A stretch of DNA of 64,000 nucleotides from Gordionus sp. m RMFG-2023 (GCF_954871325.1 NC_088777.1:10269366-10333365), one strand, 5' to 3'; counted from the stretch's first letter, positions 1 to 12,382 are shown. The notes: generated from the letters alone by a model not told the origin. Translations and numbers: made by a program.

Positions 1-420
1 ACTATAATAAAAGTATTAATTTAAACAGCAATAAATTTTGTCCTATTTCATCTCAAAATTTAATAGATAACCCCCCAAAAAATTTATCCTACCCCCATTA
101 AAGCAGCTTACCCCCTACCCCCTCAAAAAAATAGGATGCAAACTGTTCCTACCCCTCCCGCTCATGTAGACGCTGATTAATAGCTCAATTTAAGGTTAAA
201 GAGATATGGGTTAGAGTTAATTAAAGGTTTGAAAGATATGGGGTTAGTGTTAAGATAAATTAAATGTATTTTTTTAAATAAAATTAATCTTTTATTAATA
301 ATTTTCCAAAAAATCTGACAGCCCCCCCACTCCCCCCTACCCCTCCCCCCCCCCCCCAAACAACTTTGAAACTGCCCCCCCCTTCTTTGTTTTATTAATT
401 GTTTTGGTACCTGAATATTT
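1..420. repeat. C-rich low-complexity tract
   Basis: An AT-rich stretch interrupted by many runs of 4 to 13 C on the plus strand, especially around 70-150 and 325-380. A short imperfect tandem duplication (motif AGATATGGGTTAG, repeated as AGATATGGGGTTAG) lies at about 200-260. Similar C or G runs recur at transposon edges elsewhere in this window, so this is probably the eroded end of a DNA transposon. No coding sequence is supported here. Confidence 0.5.
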
Positions 421-1244
421 CTTATATTTTTTTGATAAATATTTTAATAATATGTAATGGGAGATAAATAGTTTAAATAAACTTTTAGATTCATTATAAA
501 ATTTTCTTTAGATTTCAAGCCCATTCATAATATTTATATTCCCTAAACTTAACACTGTACACCCATGGATGGTTATTCGATTTATTTTGCTAAACGTAAG
601 TCTTTAAACCTTATTTTAAAATATTATCCTAACATTATGTTATTATATTCATTCTAGGTGAGTTTTACATTATTCATTCATACTTATTTTGGGCTTCTCT
701 CAATACTAATTTAAATAAAATTAATATAGCCAATATTACCCTTCCATAATCAAATTTTATTTTAATCGGGCATGGGCTTTTTACCTCTCCTTTTATTTTC
801 CCATGGGCGTTTAAGTAAGAGGTTTGTCTGCGCGCACAGGTAACTGCGGCGTGTCCAAAAAACGTGGATGGTTCTCTTAATTATTTAATTATTTCCAATC
901 TTTTATCCCAGTTAGATGGGTTTTTTCATGTGAGAACCAAGCGTTGTTCTGTTGTATATATATATATTTGATATATCTGACATTTTAGGGCTAGTGCGCT
1001 TAATATCACGTATCACGCAAATAAAATATTTATTCATACCTGCTAAAATGCTTAAAATCGCCAACGCACCTCATATTGTAAGGGGGGAGAATATGTAAAT
1101 GTAGCTAATTTGGTGGAAGAATGGAAATTTTCAAGATGTCAAGATTCAGAATATAGAAAATGAGGGCTGCAAAAACAAAATGGATAAGTTAGATTTCTAG
1201 GTTATTCTTAATGCAAATATTTTATAACGGATTTAAGTCATTCA

Positions 1245-1417
1245 GGTCGATTTAAAAAAAACAGCCCGATCAAAATTATAGCCAAAATAATATTATGTAA
1301 CTCTGGAGAATTTGATCAAAGATGGCAGTAAAGTTTGGACATCCATTTGCCAATGACGAGGCTTACATAATATTATTTTGGCTAAAATCTTAATCGGATC
1401 GTTTTTTAAAATCGACC
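1245..1417. mobile_element. Small inverted-repeat element (MITE-like)
   Basis: Two arms of about 55 bp (1245-1300 and 1363-1417) are imperfect reverse complements; both contain AGCCAAAATAATATTATGTAA in one or other orientation and end in GGTCGATTT. The 60-bp loop contains no recognised gene. A related arm (TAATATTATTTTGGCTAAAA) occurs at about 52373-52395, so it is a dispersed family. The outer limits and target duplication are not clear. Confidence 0.6.
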
Positions 1418-1449
1418 CAAATCGTTTTCAATAACAATCCCAACATCAC

Positions 1450-2640
1450 TCAAACAGATTGTTACTAATATTGAGAGAAGATTTTGGTTTTATAAATACG
1501 TACAGGTTGAATAATTAATTGAAGCTGATGCAGTTTTTTGCTCTCCTTGCAAGATCTATAACTTAAAGAATAGTGAATCAAATCTTTACCAAGACTGGTT
1601 TCACAACTGGAAAAAATTTCTTGTATACAGGGGCCTTGAGAACGCCATTCCACGTCAATTCGATCAAGATTCGGCTGACCCCTTTTAAAATTGTTATAAA
1701 TATCTGGAACTATTTAGATAAGTAAAAGGTGAGAAAGCTGTTTTACTTTAGCTCGCTAGCACAACTGGTTCTTGAGATATAGGGGCTCAAAGGTACAAAA
1801 AAGAGCCACTTTGGAATCTGTAGAATTTTTAAAATGCTTATATCTCAAAAACTATTTATAGTAAAAATATTATAATATATCATTTTGTAGGTAATAAATT
1901 TCTCTAATGGGCTAACAAAGAATAATAAATATTGGTGCCATTGGCTTACGCTTTTAAAATCTGGTTTACCTAAATTGCTTTACATGTATTTTTAGGCAAA
2001 ATAGTGAGTGTTTTCGAATTTTTTTTATTGCTTTTTATTTAAACACCTTTGCTAAATATATATACAATATCAAAACTTTGGCGACACTATCGACTCCAAA
2101 AATTGATAAAAAAATAGATGGCGCTTTATGAAATTACGGATCATGGTTAAAATTTTGCTGCTAACTTATCAATAACCAGATATTTTCCCTTTTTATACTA
2201 AAAAATTTTGATTTTCTATTATATATATTAATTAACTGAGGAGCAGAGTGGGCATAGGCCTATTAGACACTTAATGCCGAATACACAGAAGAAGAGGATC
2301 ATAAGACTAAAAGATTTTTCCATTTTATTTGTAAATCAAGATAGCCATTTTAATTTTCTAGACATAAAAAAATTAAAGCCTTTATTGGCAACCAATATTA
2401 CTGAAGAGGGATTAGTAATTGAAATTGAGATTGTCATAAGTTTAGAAAATTATAAAGATTGTTACATCAGATTGTCAGATTTCTATACCCATACAAAAAT
2501 GCCTTTCCAAATGTTTTTCAAATATTCTAAATCAATTTAGATCTTCCACATCTAATTGTGAGTTAACCTTAGAGAGAATTATTAAATCAGATAAATGTTC
2601 GAGTAGTGATGTAAGAAAGGGTAGTTTGGTTTTATTAGGA
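1450..2640 (+). pseudogene. Decayed hAT transposase (zinc-finger and C-terminal pieces)
   Basis: Two fragments in the same orientation. At about 1475-1690 a plus-strand frame reads DAVFCSPCKIYN, then W..NWKKF, which resembles the TTF-type zinc finger that opens many hAT (ZMYM-like) transposases; a TAA interrupts it just upstream. At about 2274-2620 a second frame (ITEEGLVIEIEIV, then NAFPNVFQIF and INLDLPHLIVS) resembles the region before and inside the hAT C-terminal dimerisation domain, with several stops. The catalytic middle is missing, so this is a deleted, inactive copy. Assignment is by motif resemblance only; the second piece is weaker than the first. Confidence 0.45.
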
Positions 2641-3670
2641 CAAGGAAAAAACATAACCTATTAATTTTAGAAATGTTTCCAAGGTATTTAAAAATACATC
2701 TCAACCAAAATTTGCTTTATTTTTTGTTAGTTCCTGCTCAATCACCAACATAATACCAATTGTAATATAGTTATAAATATTTTCTAAATTACGTATATTT
2801 TATACTTGAATCCCTAACAAGTATTATACAAACACAATTAAACTATATCAACGTTATTATATAATATTTGTAAAATCATTAAATGAACTTATTTCATTCC
2901 AGCTATAAATCAATTCTAATCTTCCATCTAATTTTATAATCATATTTGATCATTGTATATTTTTGTATGTGGTATTTTTCAAATAAAATAGTATATTTCA
3001 ATTTTGTGCCCAAACAACTTAAATGCATAAAGCCCATTTTCGTATATGGTAGTGGTTTATTTCTATAAAATCTTGATTATTCTCATTAATTTCTGCTTTC
3101 AATTTAAAAGTGCACCAAAATATTTTAAAAAAATATGAATAATTTTACTTATTTTTTAGTAAATGTTAGTTTAGTACATTAAAATTTAATTTTTTTAAAA
3201 TTAAATTTGTTATAAAATTATAAAAATATTTTGCCTTATCAGCTCTTTTCCGAATTAACATTTCTTAAACTATAAGGAATAATATCCTGGGCAGACGTTC
3301 GACCTTCCCTATCCCTACAGGTTTTCACCTTTTTTGGTTTTAAGCTTTAAAGCCTTTTTATAATTCCTAAAAATAATACCTTATAATTATTTGCTATTTT
3401 AGCCTTAATAGATTAATGTTTTTTTATTCAAAAGCAGATTCACTTATTATTTTTGTCGATCGTTACACCATTTGATTGTTCTCAATATTCATAAGTTATT
3501 ACTTTATCTTATAGAAATAAAATGAATATTCATAGAAGATATATTTGAACCTAGCATCAATATAACATTTAATTTATCAATATTCTATAAATAAGAATAG
3601 TTAACAAATTTATGAAAATTTTATCTTGGAATCAAATATTAAAAATAAGTGTAAGTAAAAAAAAATGAAA
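2641..3670. other. AT-rich, no gene seen
   Basis: Only short A and T runs and scattered stops in all frames. It lies downstream of the homeobox gene (which is on the minus strand) and may include its 3' untranslated region. Confidence 0.5.
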
Positions 3671-3677
3671 GGTTATT

Positions 3678-5033
3678 CTAAGTCCGTTCGTATCTCCTGA
3701 ATTTCGCCCTCCTATTTTGAAACCAAACCTAAATAGAAAAAAAATATATAATAATATAATTTATTAAATCACATCTAATATAATATATAATAGCTGTAAA
3801 TTGTAAATTTGATCTGGCCTATCCATGTCCTATCGAATTCGGGTTTAAATCTAAAAAAAATAGTTTATTAAATGAGGAGGTTTAGGAGTAGATTTATAAA
3901 TCGTTAACCATTCAGGGTTGGGCTTGGATTTGTTTCCGATGCTAAAAATATTTCATTTTATTTATATTTAAATCCTCTTCCATATAATGATAACATACCG
4001 AAAGCTGCTCTTTTAAGAAATATATCCACGGTTTCATATATGATTGATTTTATAGGTTTCACGAATCTACTTTGTAATTTGTGAGTCATTATGGTAAGTT
4101 ATAATAATTCAGCTATTTTTTTTTGTGGGGACCCAGCGAGAGGGGAGAGACGAAAGAGATTTATCAATATAGAACTAATATAAAAATTATTATGTTTTGT
4201 GCATTTCGTTGTTTCATATGAGATATAATAATTTATCTATTTCTTTAATGGGGGTTCAGAGAGAAGGAGAGAAAGATCATAGCAATATAGAAATAATATA
4301 ATAATTAATGTTTATTTTCTCTTTGTTTCATTCTTGGACGAGATATAATAATTCATCTATTTCTTTTATAGAGGGCATAACCCCCATAAAAATTTGTCAA
4401 TGGGTATGAGAACCCCGCTGCCCACATGAAGTCGACCCCTTGGCAGCAAGATTTTATTATGATTTTGATTTGAGATTGGTTTATAATTTTAGTAATAGTA
4501 ATCTTGCCACTTTTTTCAATTAATATAAGTTTCTCTATATTTAAGCTTTTTAATGATATTATTATAACATATGTTTATGCAAAAGAATTCCGAATCAATT
4601 CTCATCAAAATAAGCGTAATTTTTTTTCTATCAACACATCAAGGAAAAACAAAATTCCTGATTCACCCATCATTAAATAAAGGAAAAAATGTCTAATTCA
4701 CTCGTCATTCTTGTTCCCAAAATAAATTTTTTTCTTATACCCAATATTTTTGGTGAAAAGAAGTAAGATTTTGGACTTAAATTGTTAAACCACTTGAAAA
4801 GGAATAAAATATTTAAAAAATATGAACCTGAATTCTGGCTTCAGTCAACCCAGAATTCTTAGCGATATTTTCCCTCACATGCGAATCTGGATAATGAGTT
4901 TGCTCGAAAATATTTTCTAGCGCATCGATTTGTTGGCAATTGAACGTTGTCCTATTCCTTTTATTGCATTTCATCTTGGCCTTTTTATTGTTTTGGAAAT
5001 CTTTCACAAAATTTTTGGTGTTGCTGTTGGCAT
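3678..5033 (-). CDS. Prrx-like: Prrx-like paired-class homeobox protein (3' exons)
   Basis: A sequence-specific DNA-binding transcription factor acting in the nucleus. The 5' visible exon (5033 down to 4828) encodes homeodomain residues 1-46 ([12 protein letters not shown], then [12 protein letters not shown], then LTEARIQ). A donor CAG|GT follows at 4827, and the intron (4827-3729) ends TTTAG before the last exon (3728-3678), which reads [16 protein letters not shown] and then TAG. The join recreates a complete 60-residue homeodomain with Q50 and N51. The intron between residues 46 and 47 is the position typical of paired-class genes. The core (RNRTTFN, THYPD, RRAKFRR) matches the PRRX family best as I remember it. 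The protein stops two residues after the homeodomain, so no C-terminal OAR motif is encoded. Upstream exons with the true start are not identified; 5033 is the approximate edge of the open frame at a possible acceptor. Confidence 0.85.
4090..4390. repeat. Imperfect tandem duplication, about 150 bp x 2, in the homeobox intron
   Basis: Two consecutive blocks share the order ATTTCTTT or similar, GGGG, GAGAGACGAAAGA-like purine tract, ATCAATATAGAA, then GAGATATAATAATT. They lie inside the 1.1-kb intron between the homeobox exons. No function is implied. Confidence 0.5.
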
Positions 5034-5149
5034 CTTTTATTAAGGAGTTTATAAAATATTTGTTAAAATATATTTTTTTAAAACATTTTATTAATAAACT
5101 GGCATTATAAAAAAAATTTTTAATATAATTGTTATGTAGTTTTTATTAG

Positions 5150-5310
5150 TGATCTGTATCGAGCCTAATCTTTTAAGCCCGGCCCGAAATTTAAAAAAAA
5201 AATTTGTCCTGCCTGGCCCGATCCTGAAAGAGATATTTTTTTTATTTGTCCCGAAAAGCCCCACTCGAAATAAAAATTTGTTCGCCCGGTAAGCCCCGAA
5301 TTTATTTAAG
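5150..5310. mobile_element. GC-rich transposon end fragment
   Basis: Blocks of AAGCCCGGCCCGAAAT alternate with A/T runs, the signature of the GC-rich element family better seen at 16905-18578. This copy is a fragment; neither the CAGAGACCTGCAG terminus nor a target duplication is visible on this side. Confidence 0.6.
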
Positions 5311-5739
5311 TATAGAAAAATGTAATTTTATTTTTGATTGTAAAAAAAAAATATTCTACAAATAAAAATATAATGGGGCCTTGTTTTTTGCGAGAATTTT
5401 AAAATATATCAAATATATAGTTTCTACGCAATTTTCAATAATCTTTGAATTTCAAAATTTATATGCACGGACTATCGACTTATTTATAATATAAAATAGA
5501 ATGATCAACAAAGCAATATTACATAAGGCAAAAAAGTTTTATCCATTTATAATCCATTGTAAATTGACTGACAGGCATATTATTTAATCCTGCAATTCTC
5601 ATACTACACATTATACATAAATAGCAAACTATTCTGGTTTTTAATTGACCATTTTTATTTTTATGGGATATTATACAAGTCTAAGGCATGGGCACAATAT
5701 TTAATAGAATTATAGTAATATACAATACGTTATATTAAT

Positions 5740-5985
5740 CAGAGACCTGCAGAGATATTATATACACGACGGCCTGGATTTTTTTCAAAAATTTTTTCGA
5801 CACGGCCTGCCCTGGTTTATATTTTCAGGCCCGGTCTGGGTCGAACAGATTTTTTATAAAAAAAACTTCAGGCCTGGCTCGGATTTTTTTAAAATATATT
5901 ATATTTATTTTTAAATTTTATTATACAACCCGGCCCGGGTATTTAAAAAAAAAATTTAGGCCCGGCCTATTCGCCCTTTGTCAAA
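5740..5985. mobile_element. GC-rich transposon end with CAGAGACCTGCAG terminus
   Basis: Begins CAGAGACCTGCAGAG, the terminal sequence of the element at 16905-18578, followed by CGGCCTGG, GGCCCGGTCTGGG and GGCCCGGCC blocks separated by A/T runs. The inner end fades near 5985. It may pair with 5150-5310 as the remains of one insertion. Confidence 0.65.
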
Positions 5986-6335
5986 TATAAATAAATAATT
6001 TTATAAATAAAACCACTATTGCATTCGCGATAATACATTCGCTGTAATATTTTTTCTAGCGGTAGGTAATACATTTAGCGATAATAGATTTAATACGATA
6101 AAAGGTATTATAAAAACAAATTTTTTTACCTAATCATATTTTACATGGAGGAAGGCGGGGTATTAACCCCAAACCCCCCTTGTCTACGCCACTTGAAACC
6201 ATATGTTTAATTTATATTACAAAAATAATCCTTATAGGAATCGTAATTTTAAAAGTAATTATTTTAACCTTAAAAAAATATTTTTATCCATAAAAAATCG
6301 ATTAAATTAAAAAAAAAATTAAATTAAAATTTTAC

Positions 6336-6973
6336 CAATAAAATAATCTTTATGAATGTTGACTTTATGAGACATTTGGCGAGTATGATCGTCTGCCCTT
6401 TTCGGTTTAGTTAATTGAAAGGTGTCACTTATACAATTCGTTTGATCGTTGGAAGATGTTATGTTTAAGTTCAAATTGAGATTAAAATTAAGATTTCTCT
6501 CTCTTTGGAAAAATTGATCAAACCCATTCCAAGAGTCATGGTCGAACTTATTATCAGGGTTCCTTGAAGGAGTTGATGGGAAATCTATCTTTTTTTCAGG
6601 CGCGATTCTCGAATGATGGTATTGAGTGGCCTCTTTTATATTTGGCTCGGCCGTAATGAATCGACTATCTCTGTTAATCGCTTGATTATAATCGTACTGG
6701 TGTTGTACATTTTGTGTCATTGGCGTAAGGGTAGACCTCTGTGTTGTATGTATGGAGAAAGGGAGGAATTTTCTGATAATACTGGTAGTTAGCCGAATTT
6801 TCGTTTATCAAAGTTTTATATTTAGAAGTGCATTCATGACATCGGTGATTTTGGGAATTAGTATGAGACGTGAACCAAACGGAATTAGCTTCCTGACACT
6901 CTTTCGATCTTTCGTAGAGGGCGAAATAGCAATTATAACAATATTTGTTATTATCATGATAAGCATTGAACAT
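6336..6973 (-). CDS. Unassigned Asn-rich protein with paired cysteines
   Basis: Two overlapping open frames on the minus strand are joined in phase if a 40-nt GT-AG intron (6736-6697) is removed: the first exon ends TYNTE and the second begins YDYNQAIN. The first exon (6973-6737, preceded by AAAAG) contains CYNC near residue 12 and, after a W, CHEC near residue 46. The spacing is not that of a standard zinc finger; HECTSKYKTLINEN recalls the second half of a GATA finger, but the first knuckle does not fit. The second exon (6696-6336) is polar, with an NLNFNLNLNLN run, and closes at a possible donor ATTG|GTAAAA. Start and last exons are not found. Higher G+C than the surroundings and protein-like composition support a real gene. 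It lies about 1.3 kb upstream of the homeobox gene on the same strand and could belong to it. Confidence 0.5.
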
Positions 6974-7959
6974 CTTTTGATATTATCTCATTCATACAAC
7001 ATTTTTTTTCTATGGTATATTTTTTTTGTTAGTTTTAAAATCGGGTTCAATATATTTAAATAAGAATCTATTTTTTTTTTTTGAGTTTTGAGTATATACA
7101 ATTTTTTTTTTGTAATTAAATTTTTTCGAAGATTATTAAGATTATGAATTAATCTCCTAAAAAATAATCTAGTTTAAGTTCATCCAAATGATTTGAAATA
7201 ATATTATATCATTAAAAAATGTCAATCAAATATATAAATCAAGTGCCTACAACTTAGAAACAATGTTTCTGCATTGCATAATATTGTAAGTTTGTTTTTT
7301 TAAAACTACAGTGTAATATTTATACTAAAATAGGTTTTTTTTTCTAAAGCCTTTTAAACTAAATACTTTGTGAAAAACTTTAAAAATAATAATTTATATT
7401 TCCATATTTAAACAAAACGAAATTTTTTTTTTCTTCTTCTAAAAACTACTTAAATTAGCTAAGGCACACACATGGTTTTTTTTAAAAAAAAACCGGAAGC
7501 GTTATTTTGAAAAAAATAATATTCAAAGACTTAATGTTAATGTGGTTTATTAAATGTATATTAAAGAATGTGGCAAAATCAATTAGCTTATAATTATGTA
7601 CTCTAAAGGATTAAGGACTCTCTCAGTAAATTAAAATGAATTGCCGCCGTTTTTAAAAATGTAAGTGATTGTATATTAATTTATATTTTTCAAATATACT
7701 TATTTTTAGTTAGATTTATAATAATTATCTACAATCATCATGTGGCTAATTTTTGAAAGATTTATTTAGTATTTAGAAGAACCAATGGTGTATCTAAGAT
7801 ATATTCCGGGGATGACGGGTGGATTGTGCCATTTTCCCTGAACCATTATTAGTCCATCCTTAAGCCGAGTTCAGCCTATAAATAAAATTTTGATTAGGTA
7901 TTTTTGTTCAAAATATTTCTTATTTTACCCTGGTTATTTTTAATTTTGTTTTTTAAAAG

Positions 7960-8225
7960 GTGTAATTTTTATCATCATCTCGGCGAAGTTGGCCGAACTA
8001 TTGAAGATTCTAGTATATATTTCGTGCTTTATTAATGCCTATGAGTCTTTAAAAATTATTAGCAACAAAATGTTGGCCAACCCTACGACTAAAATTATTA
8101 TTCTTAATATTTTATCAATTCTTTGGCAGATTACCTTGGCCTGGGTCATCAAATTTTTTTTTAATGGGTTGGGCTTGGTCCTAAAATTATTAGATTTAAA
8201 CTTAGCTTACTTAAAAATTTGCTAA
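7960..8225 (+). CDS. Possible membrane-protein exon
   Basis: After a candidate acceptor (TTTTAAAAG at about 7959) a frame stays open to a TAA at 8223 and encodes about 85 residues with two or three hydrophobic stretches (VIFIIISA, IIILNILSILWQITLAWVIKFFF, LGLVLKLLDL). I do not recognise a family. Hydrophobic frames arise easily from T-rich DNA, so this may be chance; the in-frame GC-richer codons near the 5' end (TCG GCG AAG TTG GCC GAA) are the main argument for coding. Confidence 0.25.
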
Positions 8226-8369
8226 CTGAAAGAAATATTGCCATTTTTTTTCTTTTAATATATAAATTTCAGTTGCCAAAATACCCTTAAATATTGTTTA
8301 TTTTTATTGAATTTAAATAAATTAAATTTTTGGATATGGGGTTTCTGTCGGACTTGGGAATTTTTCTTA

Positions 8370-8440
8370 GTATTAGATATGGGCCGAGCCGGGTCTGGCC
8401 TAAAATTTTTTTTACTGTGGATCTAGGCCGGGGTCTATAA
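8370..8440. mobile_element. GC-rich transposon fragment
   Basis: GGGCCGAGCCGGGTCTGGCC followed by a T run and TAGGCCGGGGTC, the alternating pattern of the 16905-18578 family. Only a fragment remains. Confidence 0.5.
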
Positions 8441-8929
8441 ATAAATAAATTGCCAAAATTGACATCATACCAGATTGGGAAAAAATGCTTGATTAGAAAT
8501 TATTGATTCATCAATTAGTTTTACTAGTCATTAAATAGAAACAATGTTATAAGCGAATAAAAACTAAACGTGTCGCTTTAGGCTGCGTCTTAATATCCGA
8601 TTTTGATCGCGATTCAAAAATCATTTATACATCTAAATACATTAAGACGCGTCTTTTTTCACCGAATCAAAAATATTTTTGAATTTAATGATTCCTAGAT
8701 ATTATTTCTCTTCTTCTATTAATTTAATAGACATCGGAGTAAAATAATTAAAATCTTATATTTTGAATCGAGTTTATATTTTCAAAAATTTGATTGTTTT
8801 TATGCAATATAATATATCGTATAATTTAAAAAAATATATGTTAATTAAAAAGATTAGAGAATATCTGCATAAATAAGTAATTTTACTAGAATTTATTAGT
8901 TTAAATTTAATAGAACGTCAGTCACGACA

Positions 8930-9727
8930 TATAGAGGAGACAGGGGTAAAGCGATTAAAGTGGTAGCAATGTTAACGTGAATAATTTTTTAACCCTTGAG
9001 CTTAATAAATTTGGTGTGACGATGTATTTTTGTATCTAATTTTTTACCTATGCTTATCTTTTGGAAAACTTACCCAGTTTGAATTACCAAAAATAGGTTT
9101 TTATCCAAAAATTATAAAAATCATTCTCTAGTTTTTTTTTGCTTTTAGCAAAATGCATTAAGGCTCAGAATTTAAAAAAAGCCATAGCTATAGGATGTGT
9201 ATATCTTTACAAGAAGTCACGCACTAACGATTTACGCAATATATATGGTAAAACGGCTAAAATATTCCGTCTGATTTAAGCTGTAAAAAGATAATTTAAA
9301 TATTGGAATAAAATTTTATGAATAGTCGCAAGGGAAGAATAATGTGTACGATGTGCCTAAAATGGGCACATTTAAAATATACTATTTTTGATATTTCACA
9401 TTCCAGTATTGCATTGATTAGTTTTTACCAAAGTGATGAATAGATGTCAAAATTGCTATATTTTGTTCAATTAAACTATGTTCATTTTTATTTTAACCAC
9501 GCTATCCTGATGCTTAGCCATTTTACCCTGGCTATGGGATAAAATAAAAAAAATGGCACACTACACATAATTAATCACAGCTCCTATAGAGAGCTATACT
9601 TTTTTTAATTTTTTTGATGAGGCATTTGACTACATATAAATATATAAATTGTTTTGTTTTGTTCACGTTTCAAAATATTATTGTTAAAATGTAAAATACC
9701 AATCGTTTTACCCCGGTCTCCCCTATA
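8930..9727 (+). mobile_element. Non-autonomous DNA transposon, family A (TATAGGGGAGAC ends)
   Basis: Left end TATAGAGGAGACAGGGGTAA and right end (reverse complement) TATAGGGGAGACCGGGGTAA form terminal inverted repeats of about 28 bp. The interior has no long open frame. Related copies lie at 56244-57197 (opposite orientation) and, broken by later insertions, at about 52650-55230. The ends are flanked by TA or TATA, so the target duplication could be TA or TATA and the superfamily is undecided. A short piece ending in ACCCCGGTCC at about 9915-9940 is related. Confidence 0.75.
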
Positions 9728-9739
9728 AAACGGCTTCTA

Positions 9740-12155
9740 AAGCTTATTTATTTTTGGTAAGCAATAATGTCTTTTAAGAAAATATATTGTTCAAAATAAT
9801 AATGACGATATTAAACACCCTATCCCTTCCCACCAATCAAAATAAGTAAAAAAGGAAATCATATTGCCCAGGTTTCTAAAATTTGATACAGACGAAATAT
9901 GCTGATTTTGAAAATAAAATCACCCTTACCCCGGTCCTCACTCCATGTATAAATTTCGCTCTATCTATAAATAATCATTTAGAATCAAAACAACTCTTTG
10001 TGAAAGTTAATATAATGATACATTTCACTTTTGCTATTATATATTAAAATCATTGCAATAATATATTAGGTAGTCTTTAGTCTCCATTTTTAAAAAAATT
10101 TTGAGCCAAAAATCTCTTTTAAAGATCATCAAACTAAAGATATTTTAAAGAAGATTGAATAAAAGAATTTTTAAATGTGTAATTTCATTTTGAAATTTTT
10201 TTTAATACATATAAATACAAAAGATAAACCTCTAAAAATTTTTTTACAAAAATGATATGAAATTTTACGTAAAATTTGATCAAATCATTCTTAAAAAAAT
10301 ATCTATTTAGAAAATCTTTGAAGATATATTATTTTAAAAAGCATTTCAAACTATGTTCGTCATCGCCACTATAAAATTTTCGTAAAACTTTCTATCCTTA
10401 CTTTGATTGATTGAAACTTTTTCAATAGTCAAGTATCGTGAAAATTTAATTCATTGTACATAATATATATATAATTAACTTTTTTCTCTCTCTTTTAACT
10501 TCCTTTATTTAAAAATATATTTTCTAAATTATAATTTACAATCGTTTTTAAATATTTTGCTTGTAAACATGTGTTTAACATATTTAGGTGTCGTGCTTAA
10601 TGTTAATATAAATTAAATATAGTAGAAATCGATTTAAAAATATCTTAATGATTTAAGATTTCCATTCGAGTGCATCAATAAATTTAAAAAATCATAAGCA
10701 ATATTAAGTAAAGTTATGTCAAATTATAAATTTTTTAAAAACAAGAAAAGAATAAGAAACTTGTTTTTACTATTAAATAAAATACTGTATACACTTGTAA
10801 CTTAAGCCCGACTAAGAGAGAGAAAATTAAAAACAAGTTAAATTTGGTCTAAATAAAACTATGAGAAGAAAATAATATCACTTTCTCTATGATTATAAAT
10901 AATGCATATATAGTTCCTTAGAAATTACGATTGTTTAAACATAATCGAATCCTCTTTCCCATTGTTGGTAAACGGATTTTTTTCGGAGCTTGTAGATTTC
11001 GCATCTACGCCACACTAATCCTTCCATCATATCTTGGTGGCGATTAAGCTACCATAAATAAGGTGATTCAACATAAATTGACCCACATATTTTTATGTTT
11101 TTAATTTCTAAACCGTAATTTAATACACAAAGGCGATAAATAGGGGGGGGGGCTGACCTAAACAGGCTCCATGCTACATACTTTAATTATATTAAAATTC
11201 AATTTTATCCTCAAATGAAGTTGCTAAGAATAAGACCAAATTTAATTTACATGATGGGTATGTAGATAGAAGTGGTGAATCCTGTTTGGATTTAACAATG
11301 TGCATATTAAACCTTATTAGATTCTATTCCTGATATAAGATGCATTACATAAAATTGAAATTGAGGGAGTGTAATTTCATTCTTAAAATAGCTGATTGAT
11401 CTTAGTACTAATTTTATTTTCAAAATGTTCTAATAATATTGATTTAAAAAAAAACTCCGTTATATCTTTCTCAGGTACTTGAACTATTCTACCTCGTTTA
11501 TTTTTCGTTCACTAATCTAATCTTTCAAGGATTAGCATTGTTATTGTTATATTATCTGTGAAATTTATGACCTAATCCCCATACCAACCGATAAGGAACT
11601 GTAGTGCTTCCCTTATTAATTAATGAAATTAGGATTTTAACACATTAATCGTCTATTGTGTAACACTCGCCCTAAATATTTTGAAGATAAGGATACTTTT
11701 ATGTACAAGAGATATGTCTGTACTTACTTAAGAATTCGAATAACTCTTGTTCGACCGATGACCGATCACAACTGATTAAGCCTTCCTTAAATTAAAAGGA
11801 CGAACAAATTTCTTGTTTATCAGTTGCTCCTTATAGAGTAATGAGCAGTTCTTATGTGTTATTTTTATTCCTCTAATCTAGCAAAAATGTTTATATTCAT
11901 TATTTATAAATTGTCTAACACCTGATACTAGAGTTTAAGGGTATCCCATATGTTGAAATAAATTTCTAGGTTTTTTATTATCATCTTAATTGTTTTATTT
12001 GGTACCACTAGACTTTAAGGCCATTACAAAAATGCGCGAACTATGATAAACCATATTTTATCAATAAAGGGGCATATTAGATCCATATGTAACAATGCTA
12101 CCTTAGTAGATTTTTCTGTAGTTTCCGGATTTCCTGGAGTCTTCTCTTTATATTC
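9740..12155. other. AT-rich, no gene seen
   Basis: Long A/T runs, a G run near 11140, and no frame with protein-like composition on either strand. Nothing that I can support as a gene, RNA or element. Confidence 0.45.
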
Positions 12156-12160
12156 GTAGC

Positions 12161-12382
12161 TAGTGATGCAAAATCGCTCTATTTGAATCGATTTTTGAAA
12201 GCGGCTAACCCATTATTCTATTCAAAAAATATTTTGCAAGCTTAGAGATTTTGCTCATAGATGGCACAAATGTTTGGATATCTATTAACGAAATCTCGAA
12301 GCTTAGGGAATATTTTTTTGGCTAAAACATTGAGTTAGCTGTTTTTAAGAAACGGCTCAAATGGAACCATTTTGCATTACTA
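12161..12382. mobile_element. Palindromic MITE
   Basis: About 220 bp. The left end TAGTGATGCAAAATCG matches the reverse complement of the right end, TAGTAATGCAAAATGG, and the arms continue as imperfect inverted repeats (GAATCGATTTTTGAAAGCGGCTAA against GAGCCGTTTCTTAAAAACAGCTAA). Flanks allow a TA or CTA target duplication, which points to Tc1/mariner-like or PIF/Harbinger-like mobilisation without deciding between them. Confidence 0.7.

Noticed and set aside
6752-7063. 103-residue hydrophobic plus-strand frame
   Set aside because: Antisense shadow of the Cys-pair/Asn-rich gene exons on the minus strand.
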